From Dyella sp. ASV24 (GTDB taxonomy: Bacteria > Pseudomonadota > Gammaproteobacteria > Xanthomonadales > Rhodanobacteraceae), in contig NZ_JAELTQ010000022.1 in the NCBI RefSeq assembly GCF_016428905.1, forward strand, positions 1 through 48,814: a DNA stretch of 48,814 nt, given 5' to 3'. This document shows positions 25,146 through 34,223 of this stretch, in pieces; within the stretch, counting starts at the first letter, position 1, and each line of letters starts with the position of its first letter. The notes under the pieces are model-generated. The model searched no databases and was not told the origin of the DNA. It worked only from the letters and a program-made list of their open reading frames with translations. The translations under genes were made by a program, and so were the position numbers.

Positions 25146-28100
25146 CGGTGCAGCCATACGTGCATCATCGAGGAGAGCTTGTCGATGTCGATGGGCTTGG
25201 ACAAATAGTCGTTCGCGCCGGCCTCAAGGCACTTCTCGCGGTCGCCGCGCATGGCTTTGGCGGTCAGCGCGATGATCGGCAGCTTCGCCAGTTGTGGTTG
25301 TGCGCGGATCTCGCGAATCGTGTCGTAGCCGTCCATCACCGGCATCATCACGTCCATCAGCACGAGCTCGATGTCATGGTGGTCAGCGAGAGCCTTGAGC
25401 GCCTTCTGGCCGTCCTGGGCCATCGTCACGTGCATGCCCCAGCCACGCAACACTTTGGACAGGGCAAACAAATTGCGCATGTCGTCATCGACCAGCAGTA
25501 CTTTGCGGTCCCGCAGGGAGCTGCTATCCGGCTTGGCGAGTGCTGCGTGCGCCGATGTTGCGGTGGCCGTGACGCCGACCGCAGCACGCTGCGCCCGCGC
25601 ACCCTGGATACTGTGCAGGAACAGGCTGACTTCGTCGAGCAGGCGTTCCGGCGAGCGTGCGCCCTTGATGACGATACTGTCGGTGTATTGGCGCAGCTTG
25701 AGGCTTTCCTCGCGACTGAGTTCGCGGCCGGAATAGACCACCACCGGCGGGATCCTGCCGTTGGAGGACAGCTGTTCGAGGAATTCGATGCCCGACATGC
25801 CGGGGAGGCCGAGGTCGAGCACGACGCAGTCATAGGTCGTGCTGGCCATGCGCTCCTGCGCTTCTTCGGCGCTGCCGGCCTCGTCGATAGTGACGTCATC
25901 GTTGCGCAGTAGCGTGCGCATGGCGGCGCGCGAGTCCGCATCGTCATCGACGATCAGCAGATGGCGCATGTGGCCTTCGGCGAAATGCAGCAGGCGGTCG
26001 AAGGCGTCGCCAATCGCTTCGCGGCTCACCGGCTTGGTAAGAAAGCCTACTGCGCCGAGTTCGCGACCACGGTTGGCCTCGTCAACGGCCGAGATGAAAT
26101 GCACAGGCACATGCCGCGTGGCAGCGTTTTCCTTCAGCCGCTCGATCACCGTCCAGCCGTCCATGCCTGGCAGCATCACATCGAGCAAGATGCCGGTAGG
26201 GCGGTAGTGCGCAGCCAGTTGCAGTCCGGATTCTCCATCTGCCGCCGCCAGCACGCGATAACCCTTGCGGCGAACCATGTCGGCGAGGATGCGTGCGAAC
26301 ACCGGGTCATCCTCAATGATCAGGATGATGGTATCGCCTGGGTTGATGCTGTCACGGTCATCTTCAATGGTCTCCGGCAGCAAGGCGGAGGTCATCGCCG
26401 GGCGCACCGGAGCGGGCGCTGGCGCGGCGGTGGGTGTGGCAGCGATCTGTCCCGAAGGGCCAGCCAGGGGCAGCAGAATGGTGAAGGTGCTGCCGTGGCC
26501 TGCGTCGCTATGCAGAACGATGTCGCCATCGAGCAACTCGGCGATGCGCTTGGAGATCGTCAAACCCAGGCCGGTACCGCCGTACTGACGACTGGTACTG
26601 GCATCGACCTGTTCGAACGCCTGAAAAATCTTCTGCGCCTTCTCGTGCGGAATACCGATGCCAGTGTCGGTCACAGCAATGGCAACGACTTCTTTGTCGC
26701 GCAACGACGCCGGCATGGCGATCGCGGCAGAGGGGCGTTCGATGCGCACGGTCACCGAGCCGCGATGGGTGAACTTGAACGCGTTGCCAACGAGGTTGTT
26801 GGCGATCTGCTCCAGCTTGTTGCCATCAGTGCGTAGGGTGGCAGGCAGGCTTGGGTCGATCTGCACGATGAAACCGAGCTGCTTTTCCTGCGCGACGTGA
26901 TTGAACGTGCGCATGAGCGCGCGCTCGAGGTCGGCGAGCGGAAAGTCATCCAGTACCACGTCCATCTTGCCGGCTTCGACCTTGGACAGATCGAGGATGT
27001 CGTTGATCAAGCGAAGCAGGTTGGTGCCAGAGTCGTGAATGATGCGCGCGGACTCCACCTGTTCGTCGTCGAGGTTGCCTTCGCGGTTATCGGCCAGGCT
27101 GCGTGAGAGGATCAGCAGGCTGTTGAGCGGCGTACGCAGCTCGTGCGACATGTTGGCGAGGAACTCGGACTTGTACTGGCTGGCGCGGGCCAGCTCTTCC
27201 GCCTTTTCCTGTGTTTCATGCTGCAGCGTTTCCAGCACGTGCTTCTGCTGGTTGAGGGTGTCGGTCTTCTGGCGCAGCTCTTCGTTGGATGCTTGCAGCT
27301 CCTCAGTCTGCACGCGCAGTTCTTCTTCCGACGCGAGCAAACGCTGCGACTGCTCCTGCAGCTCGTGAGTCTTGGCGTTGAGTTCTTCGTTGGTGACCTG
27401 CAGATCCTGCTGCTGGCGACGCAGAATGTCTTCGGAAGCGCGCAGTTCGTCCGCCTGCTCACTGGTACGCTGGAGCAGATCCTGCGTGCGGATGGCGCGG
27501 CCGAGGTTCTCCAGCGACAACGAGGCGATCGGCAACAATTCGTCCAGCAAGCGCTGCTGCGGATCGGTGAAGTGATGGAAGCTCGCCAGTTCCAGCACGC
27601 CAAGCAACTTGCCGCGCAGAATCAGCGGCATCACCGCGATGGTGCGGGGCGGCGCTTCGCCGGTGCCCGAGTGGATGCGCACGTAGTTGTCGGGCACATC
27701 TTGCAGCGTGATGGGCTTCTGTTCGACGGCGCATTGGCCCACGAGACCCTCGCCCAGCGCGTACTCGGTGCTCAGGTGCTTGCGTTGCTGATAGCCATAG
27801 CTGCCCATCAAGTGCAGTCGCTGGTGCTCCTCGTCGAAGCGATAGAACACGCCGACGCCGCATTCGAGCAGTGGCCCCAGGGTGCCGGTGAGCTGCTCGG
27901 CAAACTCGCGCTCGGTTTCCACTTTTTGCAGGTCGCTGGCGATCTGCGATACCTGCGTCTTCACCCAGGTCTGGGCGGCCGTTTCGATCGCCATCTGCTT
28001 GAACACGTACAGGCCACGCGCGATTTCACCGATTTCGTCGCGACGCTCCAGCTGCCGGATCTCCACGGTGTGGTCGTGGTTCGCCAGGCGCGTCATCAGG

Positions 28101-28813
28101 TCAGTCATGCGGCGAATCGGCCGCGTGATGAGGCGAAGGGTCATGTAGACCACCGAACCGCCTAGCAGAATGGAAAGCACAAGGGTGACCCAGATACTTA
28201 ACCGAACCTCGGTCACATCCCGATGCTGGGCCTGTTCCCGCTGGTCAAGCAGAGTGCGCTCCGTGTCGTCCATGGTGTCGAGCACGGCAAGTATGTCTTC
28301 GACGGAGATGGTGCGTCGGCTGAGATACTGATTCTGGACGCGAGCGCGTTCGAGTGCGGCCTCGGCAGTGTCGGGGGCATGGGTGGCCTGGATCGGCTCG
28401 ATGCCGTTGTGCTGCGCCTCCTTCTGCCACTGGTCCACCATCGACTGAAGATGGTCGATGCGCACCTGTTGTATCGGGTTATCGCTGGTGAGGTTGCGCA
28501 GATCGGCAATGTCTTTGCCCAGGGCAGTGTTTGCCTTCTGGTAATCGGCAAGCTCGCCTCCCTCCGGGTTCAGCAGGTAGCCGCGTACGGCGACCTGGCT
28601 GGCCTGCAGGTGCTCGAAGACGTCGTCGATCTTTGCGCGCACGTCATAGGTGTGCCTCGACCAGTGCGCGCTGACATCCTGTCGGCCCAGCGATTTCAGC
28701 GTAAAAGTGCCGCAGACCACAAACAGCAGGACGAGCGTGGCGATCGCAATGAGGATCTTCCACTGCATCGGCTGGTGGGCCAGCCAGGAATAGCGGGTTT
28801 TCGGGGCGGCCAT
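25142..28813 (-). CDS. Hybrid sensor histidine kinase (CHASE3-HAMP-GAF-HisKA-HATPase-REC-REC-REC)
   Basis: The 1223-residue protein has TM1 at about 17-40, a periplasmic CHASE3-like helical domain (about 45-200), TM2 at about 205-227 and HAMP (about 228-280). A GAF domain (about 300-440) and a long coiled coil rich in EEL repeats (about 450-545) follow. The kinase core has H557 (MSHELRTPLN), N-box N673/N677, DTGIGIP (716-722) and GGTGLGL (745-751). Three receivers carry D878, D1000 and D1154. The second receiver lacks a clear conserved lysine context typical of the others. It heads a four-gene coupled operon with CheR, CheB and REC-GGDEF. Its signal is unknown. Confidence 0.95.
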   Translation of the reverse strand: MAAPKTRYSWLAHQPMQWKILIAIATLVLLFVVCGTFTLKSLGRQDVSAHWSRHTYDVRAKIDDVFEHLQASQVAVRGYLLNPEGGELADYQKANTALGKDIADLRNLTSDNPIQQVRIDHLQSMVDQWQKEAQHNGIEPIQATHAPDTAEAALERARVQNQYLSRRTISVEDILAVLDTMDDTERTLLDQREQAQHRDVTEVRLSIWVTLVLSILLGGSVVYMTLRLITRPIRRMTDLMTRLANHDHTVEIRQLERRDEIGEIARGLYVFKQMAIETAAQTWVKTQVSQIASDLQKVETEREFAEQLTGTLGPLLECGVGVFYRFDEEHQRLHLMGSYGYQQRKHLSTEYALGEGLVGQCAVEQKPITLQDVPDNYVRIHSGTGEAPPRTIAVMPLILRGKLLGVLELASFHHFTDPQQRLLDELLPIASLSLENLGRAIRTQDLLQRTSEQADELRASEDILRRQQQDLQVTNEELNAKTHELQEQSQRLLASEEELRVQTEELQASNEELRQKTDTLNQQKHVLETLQHETQEKAEELARASQYKSEFLANMSHELRTPLNSLLILSRSLADNREGNLDDEQVESARIIHDSGTNLLRLINDILDLSKVEAGKMDVVLDDFPLADLERALMRTFNHVAQEKQLGFIVQIDPSLPATLRTDGNKLEQIANNLVGNAFKFTHRGSVTVRIERPSAAIAMPASLRDKEVVAIAVTDTGIGIPHEKAQKIFQAFEQVDASTSRQYGGTGLGLTISKRIAELLDGDIVLHSDAGHGSTFTILLPLAGPSGQIAATPTAAPAPAPVRPAMTSALLPETIEDDRDSINPGDTIILIIEDDPVFARILADMVRRKGYRVLAAADGESGLQLAAHYRPTGILLDVMLPGMDGWTVIERLKENAATRHVPVHFISAVDEANRGRELGAVGFLTKPVSREAIGDAFDRLLHFAEGHMRHLLIVDDDADSRAAMRTLLRNDDVTIDEAGSAEEAQERMASTTYDCVVLDLGLPGMSGIEFLEQLSSNGRIPPVVVYSGRELSREESLKLRQYTDSIVIKGARSPERLLDEVSLFLHSIQGARAQRAAVGVTATATSAHAALAKPDSSSLRDRKVLLVDDDMRNLFALSKVLRGWGMHVTMAQDGQKALKALADHHDIELVLMDVMMPVMDGYDTIREIRAQPQLAKLPIIALTAKAMRGDREKCLEAGANDYLSKPIDIDKLSSMMHVWLHR

Positions 28814-28910
28814 ACGTCTTCACAGGTGTCAGGGCCGGGCAGTTCTGCCGGGCCGGGGCGGATTGCCCTCAGGGTATCCGCAGTTTTGTGAAGGCGATAG
28901 CTGATCTTGG

Positions 28911-28940
28911 AGCCCGTTTACGCGGAGATCGTAAACAGGC
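28911..28940. repeat. Imperfect palindrome resembling the 6524-6791 element ends
   Basis: An 11-bp stem with one mismatch (28912-28922 with 28930-28940, right arm on the minus strand GCCTGTTTACG) encloses a 7-base loop. The core (A)GCC(T/C)GTTTACG is similar to the AGCCTGTTCAC end of the palindromic element. It lies between the hybrid kinase start and the stop codon of the CPBP protease gene, which is read toward it. It has no T-tract. Confidence 0.45.
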
Positions 28941-28942
28941 GC

Positions 28943-29860
28943 TTAGGTCGCGTTGGCGTGTTTGCGACGCCATGACGGGCGAACGATGGTGCCGCGGCGC
29001 AGCGCCACGATGAGCAGCAGCACCGAGCAGGCAGAGCATAGGGTCAATGCGACCACCGAGGCTTCCGCGCCAAACACGCCGCCACTCAGCCAGTCCGGGC
29101 CGCTGCGGGTGGAGACGAGCCAGCCATGCGCTTCCGTGCCCGATACGGGGATGCCGTAGACCGTGCCCTGCATGACGTTCCAGGCCGCATGCAGGCCAAT
29201 GCATGGCCACAGCGAACGCGTCACGTGATAGAGCAGGGCCAATAGCACACCGGCTTCGATGGCGATAGCGAGCGAGCTCCACAACGTGGCGCCGGGGTTG
29301 AAAATGTGGGCAGCTCCGAAAAACAGCGCCGAGATGCCGAGGGCCCACCAGGTGCCCAAGCCCTCTTCCACGGCGCGGAACAACACGCCACGTGTGACGA
29401 TCTCTTCGCCGATACCAGCGCCCAGGCCGGTGGTCAGCACGGCAGGGAGCCAGTTCACCGATGGGTTGGTACCGGTGACGTGATAGCTCCCGGCCAGCCA
29501 AAGCACGAACACAACGGCGCTCATGAGCAACACCCCGAGCAACAGCCCTGCGAGGCCCAGTTTGGGGGCATCGTGGGCCGCGAACTCGTCCATCGAGCGG
29601 CGTTCGATGGCCTTCACCAGCACGGTGTAAGCGAGCACGGAGGGGATCAGTTGCACGGCAAGGATGCCGAAGGCGCGCGTCAGCCTCGGTACCCCGGGGC
29701 CCATGATGCCCATGGCATCGACGCCCATGGACGTCAGCTTGATCAGCACCAGGTAGAGCGCTGCGAAGAACACGATGCGACCGAAGGGGGAGAACACGAC
29801 CCAGCGTTGCCAGGGCGTAGCGGTCACGGGCGTGGTGAAGGCAATGGGTTGGGCTGGCAT
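28943..29860 (-). CDS. CPBP-family intramembrane glutamic endopeptidase
   Basis: The 305-residue multi-helix membrane protein carries the three CPBP/Abi motifs: E152-E153-xxx-R157 (GEEIVTRG), FGAAH185 and H224-xxx-N228 (LHAAWN). These form the active site of the Rce1-like prenyl protease superfamily. Bacterial members have roles ranging from bacteriocin immunity to unknown membrane proteolysis. No bacteriocin or prenylated partner is nearby, so the role cannot be inferred. Residues 27-120 form an additional helical N-terminal half. Confidence 0.9.
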   Translation of the reverse strand: MPAQPIAFTTPVTATPWQRWVVFSPFGRIVFFAALYLVLIKLTSMGVDAMGIMGPGVPRLTRAFGILAVQLIPSVLAYTVLVKAIERRSMDEFAAHDAPKLGLAGLLLGVLLMSAVVFVLWLAGSYHVTGTNPSVNWLPAVLTTGLGAGIGEEIVTRGVLFRAVEEGLGTWWALGISALFFGAAHIFNPGATLWSSLAIAIEAGVLLALLYHVTRSLWPCIGLHAAWNVMQGTVYGIPVSGTEAHGWLVSTRSGPDWLSGGVFGAEASVVALTLCSACSVLLLIVALRRGTIVRPSWRRKHANAT

Positions 29861-29929
29861 GCGGCTGGGTATCCCTGGATGTATCGATAAGGCTACCAGT
29901 GCGGATACCGCGGCGAATACGTGCCGGCC

Positions 29930-29957
29930 GTCATCCCACGGCTTGCGTGGGAATGAC
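29930..29957. repeat. REP-like palindrome GTCAT(T)CCCACG
   Basis: GTCATCCCACG (29930-29940) pairs with CGTGGGAATGAC (29946-29957) around GCTTG, with one bulged base. It lies 12 bases beyond the prfC stop codon. A similar palindrome with the same GTCA(T/C)CCCA outer part is at 42160-42185, so it belongs to a short dispersed family. Confidence 0.6.
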
Positions 29958-29969
29958 AGCCTCAGGCCG

Positions 29970-31571
29970 TTACAAGTCGACCGATGTGGCGTGCTCGCGC
30001 GTGGCCGAGAATCGCACCGCCGGCGAGCGCTCCTGCGCCAGCTGCAGGTTCACGCGCGAGGGCGCGAGATAGACCAGCTGGCCCGCTGCGTCGATGGCGA
30101 GGTTGTTGGCGTTCTTTTCGCGAAACTCTTCCATCTTCTTTGCGTCGTCGCAGTACACCCAGCGCGCGGTGGCCACGGTGACCGGCTCGAAGGTGGCGTC
30201 CACGCCGTACTCGTCCTTCAGGCGATACGCCACCACGTCGAACTGCAGTACGCCGACCGCGCCCAGGATCAGGTCGTTGCTCATCAGCGGACGGAAGAAC
30301 TGCGTCGCGCCTTCCTCGGAAAGCTGGGCCAGACCTTTCTGCAACGCCTTCATCTTCAGCGGATCACGCAAACGTGCGCGGCGGAACAGTTCCGGCGCGA
30401 AGTTGGGGATGCCGGTGAAGCTCACGATCTCGCCTTCGGTAAACGTGTCGCCGATGCCGATGGTGCCGTGGTTGTGCAGGCCGATCACGTCGCCGGGGTA
30501 CGCGTTCTCCACGATTTCGCGATCGCTCGCCATAAAGGTGAGCGCGTTGGCGATGCGCACATCTTTGCCGGTGCGTGTCTGCATCATCTTCATGCCGGCG
30601 TTGTACGTGCCTGAGCACACGCGCATGAAGGCGATGCGGTCGCGGTGCGCCGGATCCATATTCGCCTGGATCTTGAAGACGAAACCGGTGAGGGCTTCTT
30701 CTTCCGGCTTCACCTCACGCGTCAGCGTGGCGCGCGACTTGGGTGACGGCGCGTGTTCGACGAAGAAGTCGAGCAGCAACTGCACGCCGAAGTTATTCAC
30801 GGCCGAGCCGAAGAACACCGGCGTCAGCTTGCCGGCGAGGTACTGTTCGATGTCGAATGGATGCGAGGCGCCTTGCACCAGCTCCAGTTCGTCGCGGAGT
30901 TCCGCGAGCGCTTCGGCGCCGATGGCGGCTTCCAGGCCGGGTGCGTCCAGGCCCTTGAAGATGGTCGAATCCTGGCGCGTGAAATTCTTGCCCTGCTCGA
31001 ACACATGCACTTCATCGAGCATCAGGTGATACACGCCCTTCAGGCGCTTGCCCATGCCGATCGGCCAAGTGAGCGGCGCGCAGGCGATGCCCAGCACGGA
31101 CTCCACCTCGTCCAGCAGTTCGATCGGCGAGCGACCTTCACGGTCGAGCTTGTTGATGAAGGTCATGATCGGCGTGTCGCGCAGGCGGCACACCTCCATC
31201 AGCTTGATGGTGCGTTCTTCCACGCCCTTGGCGCAGTCGATCACCATCAATGCCGAGTCCACCGCGGTCAGCACGCGGTAGGTGTCTTCCGAGAAGTCGG
31301 CGTGGCCTGGGGTGTCGAGCAAGTTGACGATGCGGCCCTCGTAAGGGAACTGCATCACCGACGAGGTCACCGAAATGCCGCGCTCCTTTTCCAGCGCCAT
31401 CCAGTCGGAGGTGGCGTGGCGGGCCGCCTTGCGGCCCTTCACCGAACCGGCCATCTGGATGGCACCACCGAACAGCAGCAGCTTTTCGGTCAGCGTGGTC
31501 TTGCCCGCGTCAGGGTGGCTGACGATGGCGAAGGTGCGGCGGCGGCGGGTTTCGGTGAGATGGGCGGACAT
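29970..31571 (-). CDS. prfC: Peptide chain release factor 3
   Basis: The 533-residue GTPase starts with the G1 motif S18-H-P-D-A-G-K-T-T26. It contains RF3-specific sequences including [15 protein letters not shown] (about 34-48), [14 protein letters not shown] (about 64-77), the G3 motif [16 protein letters not shown] and G4 NKLD. Length and motif order match RF3. It recycles RF1/RF2 from the ribosome after peptide release. It looks monocistronic. Confidence 0.97.
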   Translation of the reverse strand: MSAHLTETRRRRTFAIVSHPDAGKTTLTEKLLLFGGAIQMAGSVKGRKAARHATSDWMALEKERGISVTSSVMQFPYEGRIVNLLDTPGHADFSEDTYRVLTAVDSALMVIDCAKGVEERTIKLMEVCRLRDTPIMTFINKLDREGRSPIELLDEVESVLGIACAPLTWPIGMGKRLKGVYHLMLDEVHVFEQGKNFTRQDSTIFKGLDAPGLEAAIGAEALAELRDELELVQGASHPFDIEQYLAGKLTPVFFGSAVNNFGVQLLLDFFVEHAPSPKSRATLTREVKPEEEALTGFVFKIQANMDPAHRDRIAFMRVCSGTYNAGMKMMQTRTGKDVRIANALTFMASDREIVENAYPGDVIGLHNHGTIGIGDTFTEGEIVSFTGIPNFAPELFRRARLRDPLKMKALQKGLAQLSEEGATQFFRPLMSNDLILGAVGVLQFDVVAYRLKDEYGVDATFEPVTVATARWVYCDDAKKMEEFREKNANNLAIDAAGQLVYLAPSRVNLQLAQERSPAVRFSATREHATSVDL

Positions 31572-31659
31572 GCAGGCGAATCGGCAGGAAGGCTAGCCCA
31601 CAATGATAGCGTGGAACGGCCTTTCGGCCGCGCCGTGCCTGCTGAGAGCGCTCTGTAGC

Positions 31660-32838
31660 TCAGTTCTGTGGCAGAGGCTTCAGCGCCAGAACCACTGGCG
31701 CGGTCTCTGGGCGCCCCATCTGGCGCAGCCAGCGGTAGTGCGAGGCCAGGCCAGAACCAAACGAGCTATTCGCGTGGTACGGCACACCGTATTCCCGACA
31801 GGTCGCCTCCACGACCCGCGAGATGGCCGGGTAGTGGACGTGGCTGATGCGCGGAAACAGATGGTGCTCCACCTGAAAATTCAGGCCGCCGACCAGCCAG
31901 GTGATCACGCGGCTGTTGCGGGAGAAATTCGCCGTGGTTTCCAGCTGGTGGATGGCCCACGGGGTATTCATACGCCCTGGTTCGCTCGGCGCAGGGAATG
32001 CGGCCTCTTCTACGGCGTGTGCCAACTGGAACACCAGGGCGAGTTGCAGCCCGGCCACGATGGCGACCACGGCGTAATAGAGCAACACCGCGCCCAGTGA
32101 ATGAAACAGCAGCGGCAAGCCGAGTGCGAGGGTGAAGAAGACCAGCTTGCCCAGGATGAAACCCGCCAGATCCTTGCCGCGTGGCCGCGGGAAGCGGCGC
32201 TTGCCGATGGTGCCGGTGATGACGTCGCGAAAGTCGTCATGCAGATGCCAGCTCAACGCCGTGAAACCATAGAGCACCCACAGGTACAGGTGCTGCCACC
32301 GATGGTGCCTATAGTGCTTCTGCTGCGGCGAAAACCGCGCTAGCGCACCCAGATTGATGTCGCTGTCGTAGCCATCGATATTCACGTAGGTGTGATGGAA
32401 GTGCGCGTGCTTCCAATGCCACACGTACGAGCTGCCGCCGACCAGATCCAGCGTCATGGCCATGCATTTGTTGACCCAGCGACGATCTGAATAAGCCTGG
32501 TGACCGGCATCGTGCTGAATATTGAAACCGATCTGTGCGGTTGCCACGCCCAGCACGATGCTGAGCAGCAGACCCTGCCACCAGGTGGCGGCGAAGAAAA
32601 CCAGCAGCACGTAGGACACGGCGAAGGTGGCAAGGATGATCGCCGTCTTGCGGTACATGCGCGCGTTGTCACGCTGTTTTTGCCCGTTCTGTTTGAACAG
32701 TGCGTCGACACGCCGCCGCAGCTCACGCTGGAACGTATTGTCGCCGTTGAACTTGAGCCGATCCGTGGAAGCATCTGCAGACGAAGGCCGAGCAGCGTCT
32801 GCCGCTCGGTGGGATGACTCAGGGGACATGCGATGCAC
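31660..32838 (-). CDS. Membrane fatty acid desaturase
   Basis: The 392-residue protein has the three histidine clusters of membrane di-iron desaturases: H109-D-A-G-H113, H144-A-H-F-H-H149 (KHAHFHHTY) and Q322-V-E-H-H326 (QVEHHLFP). The QxxHH third box is that of front-end/acyl-lipid desaturases (delta-6/linoleoyl-CoA-like). No fused cytochrome b5 domain is visible. Membrane segments surround the first two boxes and about 230-270. It should introduce a double bond into membrane acyl chains; the position is unknown. ATG 32829, three codons later, is an alternative start. Confidence 0.9.
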   Translation of the reverse strand: MHRMSPESSHRAADAARPSSADASTDRLKFNGDNTFQRELRRRVDALFKQNGQKQRDNARMYRKTAIILATFAVSYVLLVFFAATWWQGLLLSIVLGVATAQIGFNIQHDAGHQAYSDRRWVNKCMAMTLDLVGGSSYVWHWKHAHFHHTYVNIDGYDSDINLGALARFSPQQKHYRHHRWQHLYLWVLYGFTALSWHLHDDFRDVITGTIGKRRFPRPRGKDLAGFILGKLVFFTLALGLPLLFHSLGAVLLYYAVVAIVAGLQLALVFQLAHAVEEAAFPAPSEPGRMNTPWAIHQLETTANFSRNSRVITWLVGGLNFQVEHHLFPRISHVHYPAISRVVEATCREYGVPYHANSSFGSGLASHYRWLRQMGRPETAPVVLALKPLPQN

Positions 32839-32905
32839 TCGGGAGGAATACCTGCATGCTAGCCCATGCGCTGTAATGCTTTGTTGGTCCTGGTCGTTGT
32901 TGGCC

Positions 32906-33568
32906 CTAATCGCGGATCAGCAGATCCTCATAGAACGCACCATAAGCTTCGGTCGGATGAGCAATCTGGATCTCAAGGATCCACAGCCCGTCGGATGGAC
33001 GCTCGCCGTACTCGCCCAGGTCGCCGGCCTTGTGCACCGAATGGGGAAAGTCGCTGACGCGATGTCCCTTGATCTCGTGGTTGAGCCGCCAGCCCATCGC
33101 CTGGGCGCGCTCCTCGGCAAACGCATAGAGGGCTTCGCCACTGAGGCCCTGCTGCCGCCATGCGGCGGCGGTCAGGTGGAACAGTTCGCGTGCGGCATCG
33201 GCGCAGGCCTGTTTTTCCGGGGCGTGGCCCACCACGAAGGTATCGCCCGCATCGCCTTCATGGCCCTTGAAGACAAGGCCAAGATCGATGAAGTAGATGT
33301 CGTTCTCGCCCAGTCGCACCGGCTCTGAGCGCTCACGGTAGGTCTTGGTGGTGTTGCTGCCGATGCGGATGAGCACCGGGTGCCACAGTCGCTCCATGCC
33401 CAGGGCCTGGAACACCTCCATGGCTTCGGCCTTGGCCTCTTCCTCGGTGATGCCCGGGCGCATGCGCTCGCGGATGCCGTGCAGCGCGGTCCACGTACGC
33501 TCGCGCGCATGGAGTAACTGTTCCGGATCGAAGGAGGTGCCTACGGCTTCCTGGGGAAGGGCTGTCAT
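32906..33568 (-). CDS. M24-family metallopeptidase-like protein
   Basis: With ATG 33568 the protein has 220 residues (an upstream ATG at 33634 is possible). It keeps the pita-bread fold signature of methionine/proline aminopeptidases. Likely metal ligands are D95 (YFIDLG), D106 (GHEGDAGDT), H169 (IKGHRVSDFPH), E199 (LEIQIAHP) and E214 (FYEDLL). The histidine motif KGHRVSDFPHSVHK differs from the GHGIG of classical enzymes, so activity and substrate are uncertain. It lacks the N-terminal domain of Xaa-Pro aminopeptidases. Confidence 0.85.
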   Translation of the reverse strand: MTALPQEAVGTSFDPEQLLHARERTWTALHGIRERMRPGITEEEAKAEAMEVFQALGMERLWHPVLIRIGSNTTKTYRERSEPVRLGENDIYFIDLGLVFKGHEGDAGDTFVVGHAPEKQACADAARELFHLTAAAWRQQGLSGEALYAFAEERAQAMGWRLNHEIKGHRVSDFPHSVHKAGDLGEYGERPSDGLWILEIQIAHPTEAYGAFYEDLLIRD

Positions 33569-33650
33569 GAGGGGCCAGATGTCGCGGGTGGGATAAAAAG
33601 CATGGCACAGGGCTGCGGCAGGCGCAGGAGCCACTCGTCATGAAAAATGC

Positions 33651-34007
33651 TCAGGCCAGCGCGACCAGTACCAGGCCGATCAGCGCCGGCAGACCCTGGA
33701 TCCACAGAATCTTGCGTGAGGCTGTCAGTCCGCCGAACAGGCCGGCGAGGAGCACGCAGCCCAGGAAGAACAGTGTGATGGCCCGGCCGGCATCGCCCAG
33801 CCACAGTCCCCACAACAGGCCAGCGGCGAGGAAGCCGTTATACAGGCCCTGGTTGGCCGCCAGCGCCTTCGACTGCTCAGCGAACTCCTTGGTCAGGCCG
33901 AAAGCACGCCGGCCTGAGGGGCGCGTCCACAAGAACATCTCCAGCACCAGAAACCAGATGTGGAGCAGGGCGACGAGGGCAACGACGAGGTGGGCGGCGA
34001 GGGACAT
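33651..34007 (-). CDS. DUF1304-family small membrane protein
   Basis: The start ATG 34007 gives 118 residues with about four membrane helices (3-25, 50-70, 75-93, 98-117). The pattern HIWFLVLEMFLWTRPSGRRAFG followed by AANQGLYNGFLAAGLLWG is the hallmark of DUF1304, whose function is unknown. It lies in the same direction as the metallopeptidase gene, 82 bases upstream of it. Confidence 0.88.
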   Translation of the reverse strand: MSLAAHLVVALVALLHIWFLVLEMFLWTRPSGRRAFGLTKEFAEQSKALAANQGLYNGFLAAGLLWGLWLGDAGRAITLFFLGCVLLAGLFGGLTASRKILWIQGLPALIGLVLVALA

Positions 34008-34223
34008 CGGTATCCGAAGGGCGGCGGAGTGGGAGGCGCAGTGTTGCAGCCCGGTATCTGCCTCGTAAATCCTTGGGTTGCTAACACTTCCGGCCAGTGG
34101 CTGTAGCCCGGTCCGCGGCGTAGCGTGAAGAAGCTGGGTCCGAGGGAGCAGCGCCCACAGGACAACGACGTCTCCAGGGGACATGGGTATCGCCCGGCCA
34201 TTCCAACCTCTGGGAGCCATGTC

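Noticed and set aside
31653-31680. GTAGCTCAGTT sequence resembling a tRNA D-arm
   Set aside because: No acceptor stem, anticodon arm or T-arm can be drawn around it, and it lies at the 3' end of the desaturase gene.
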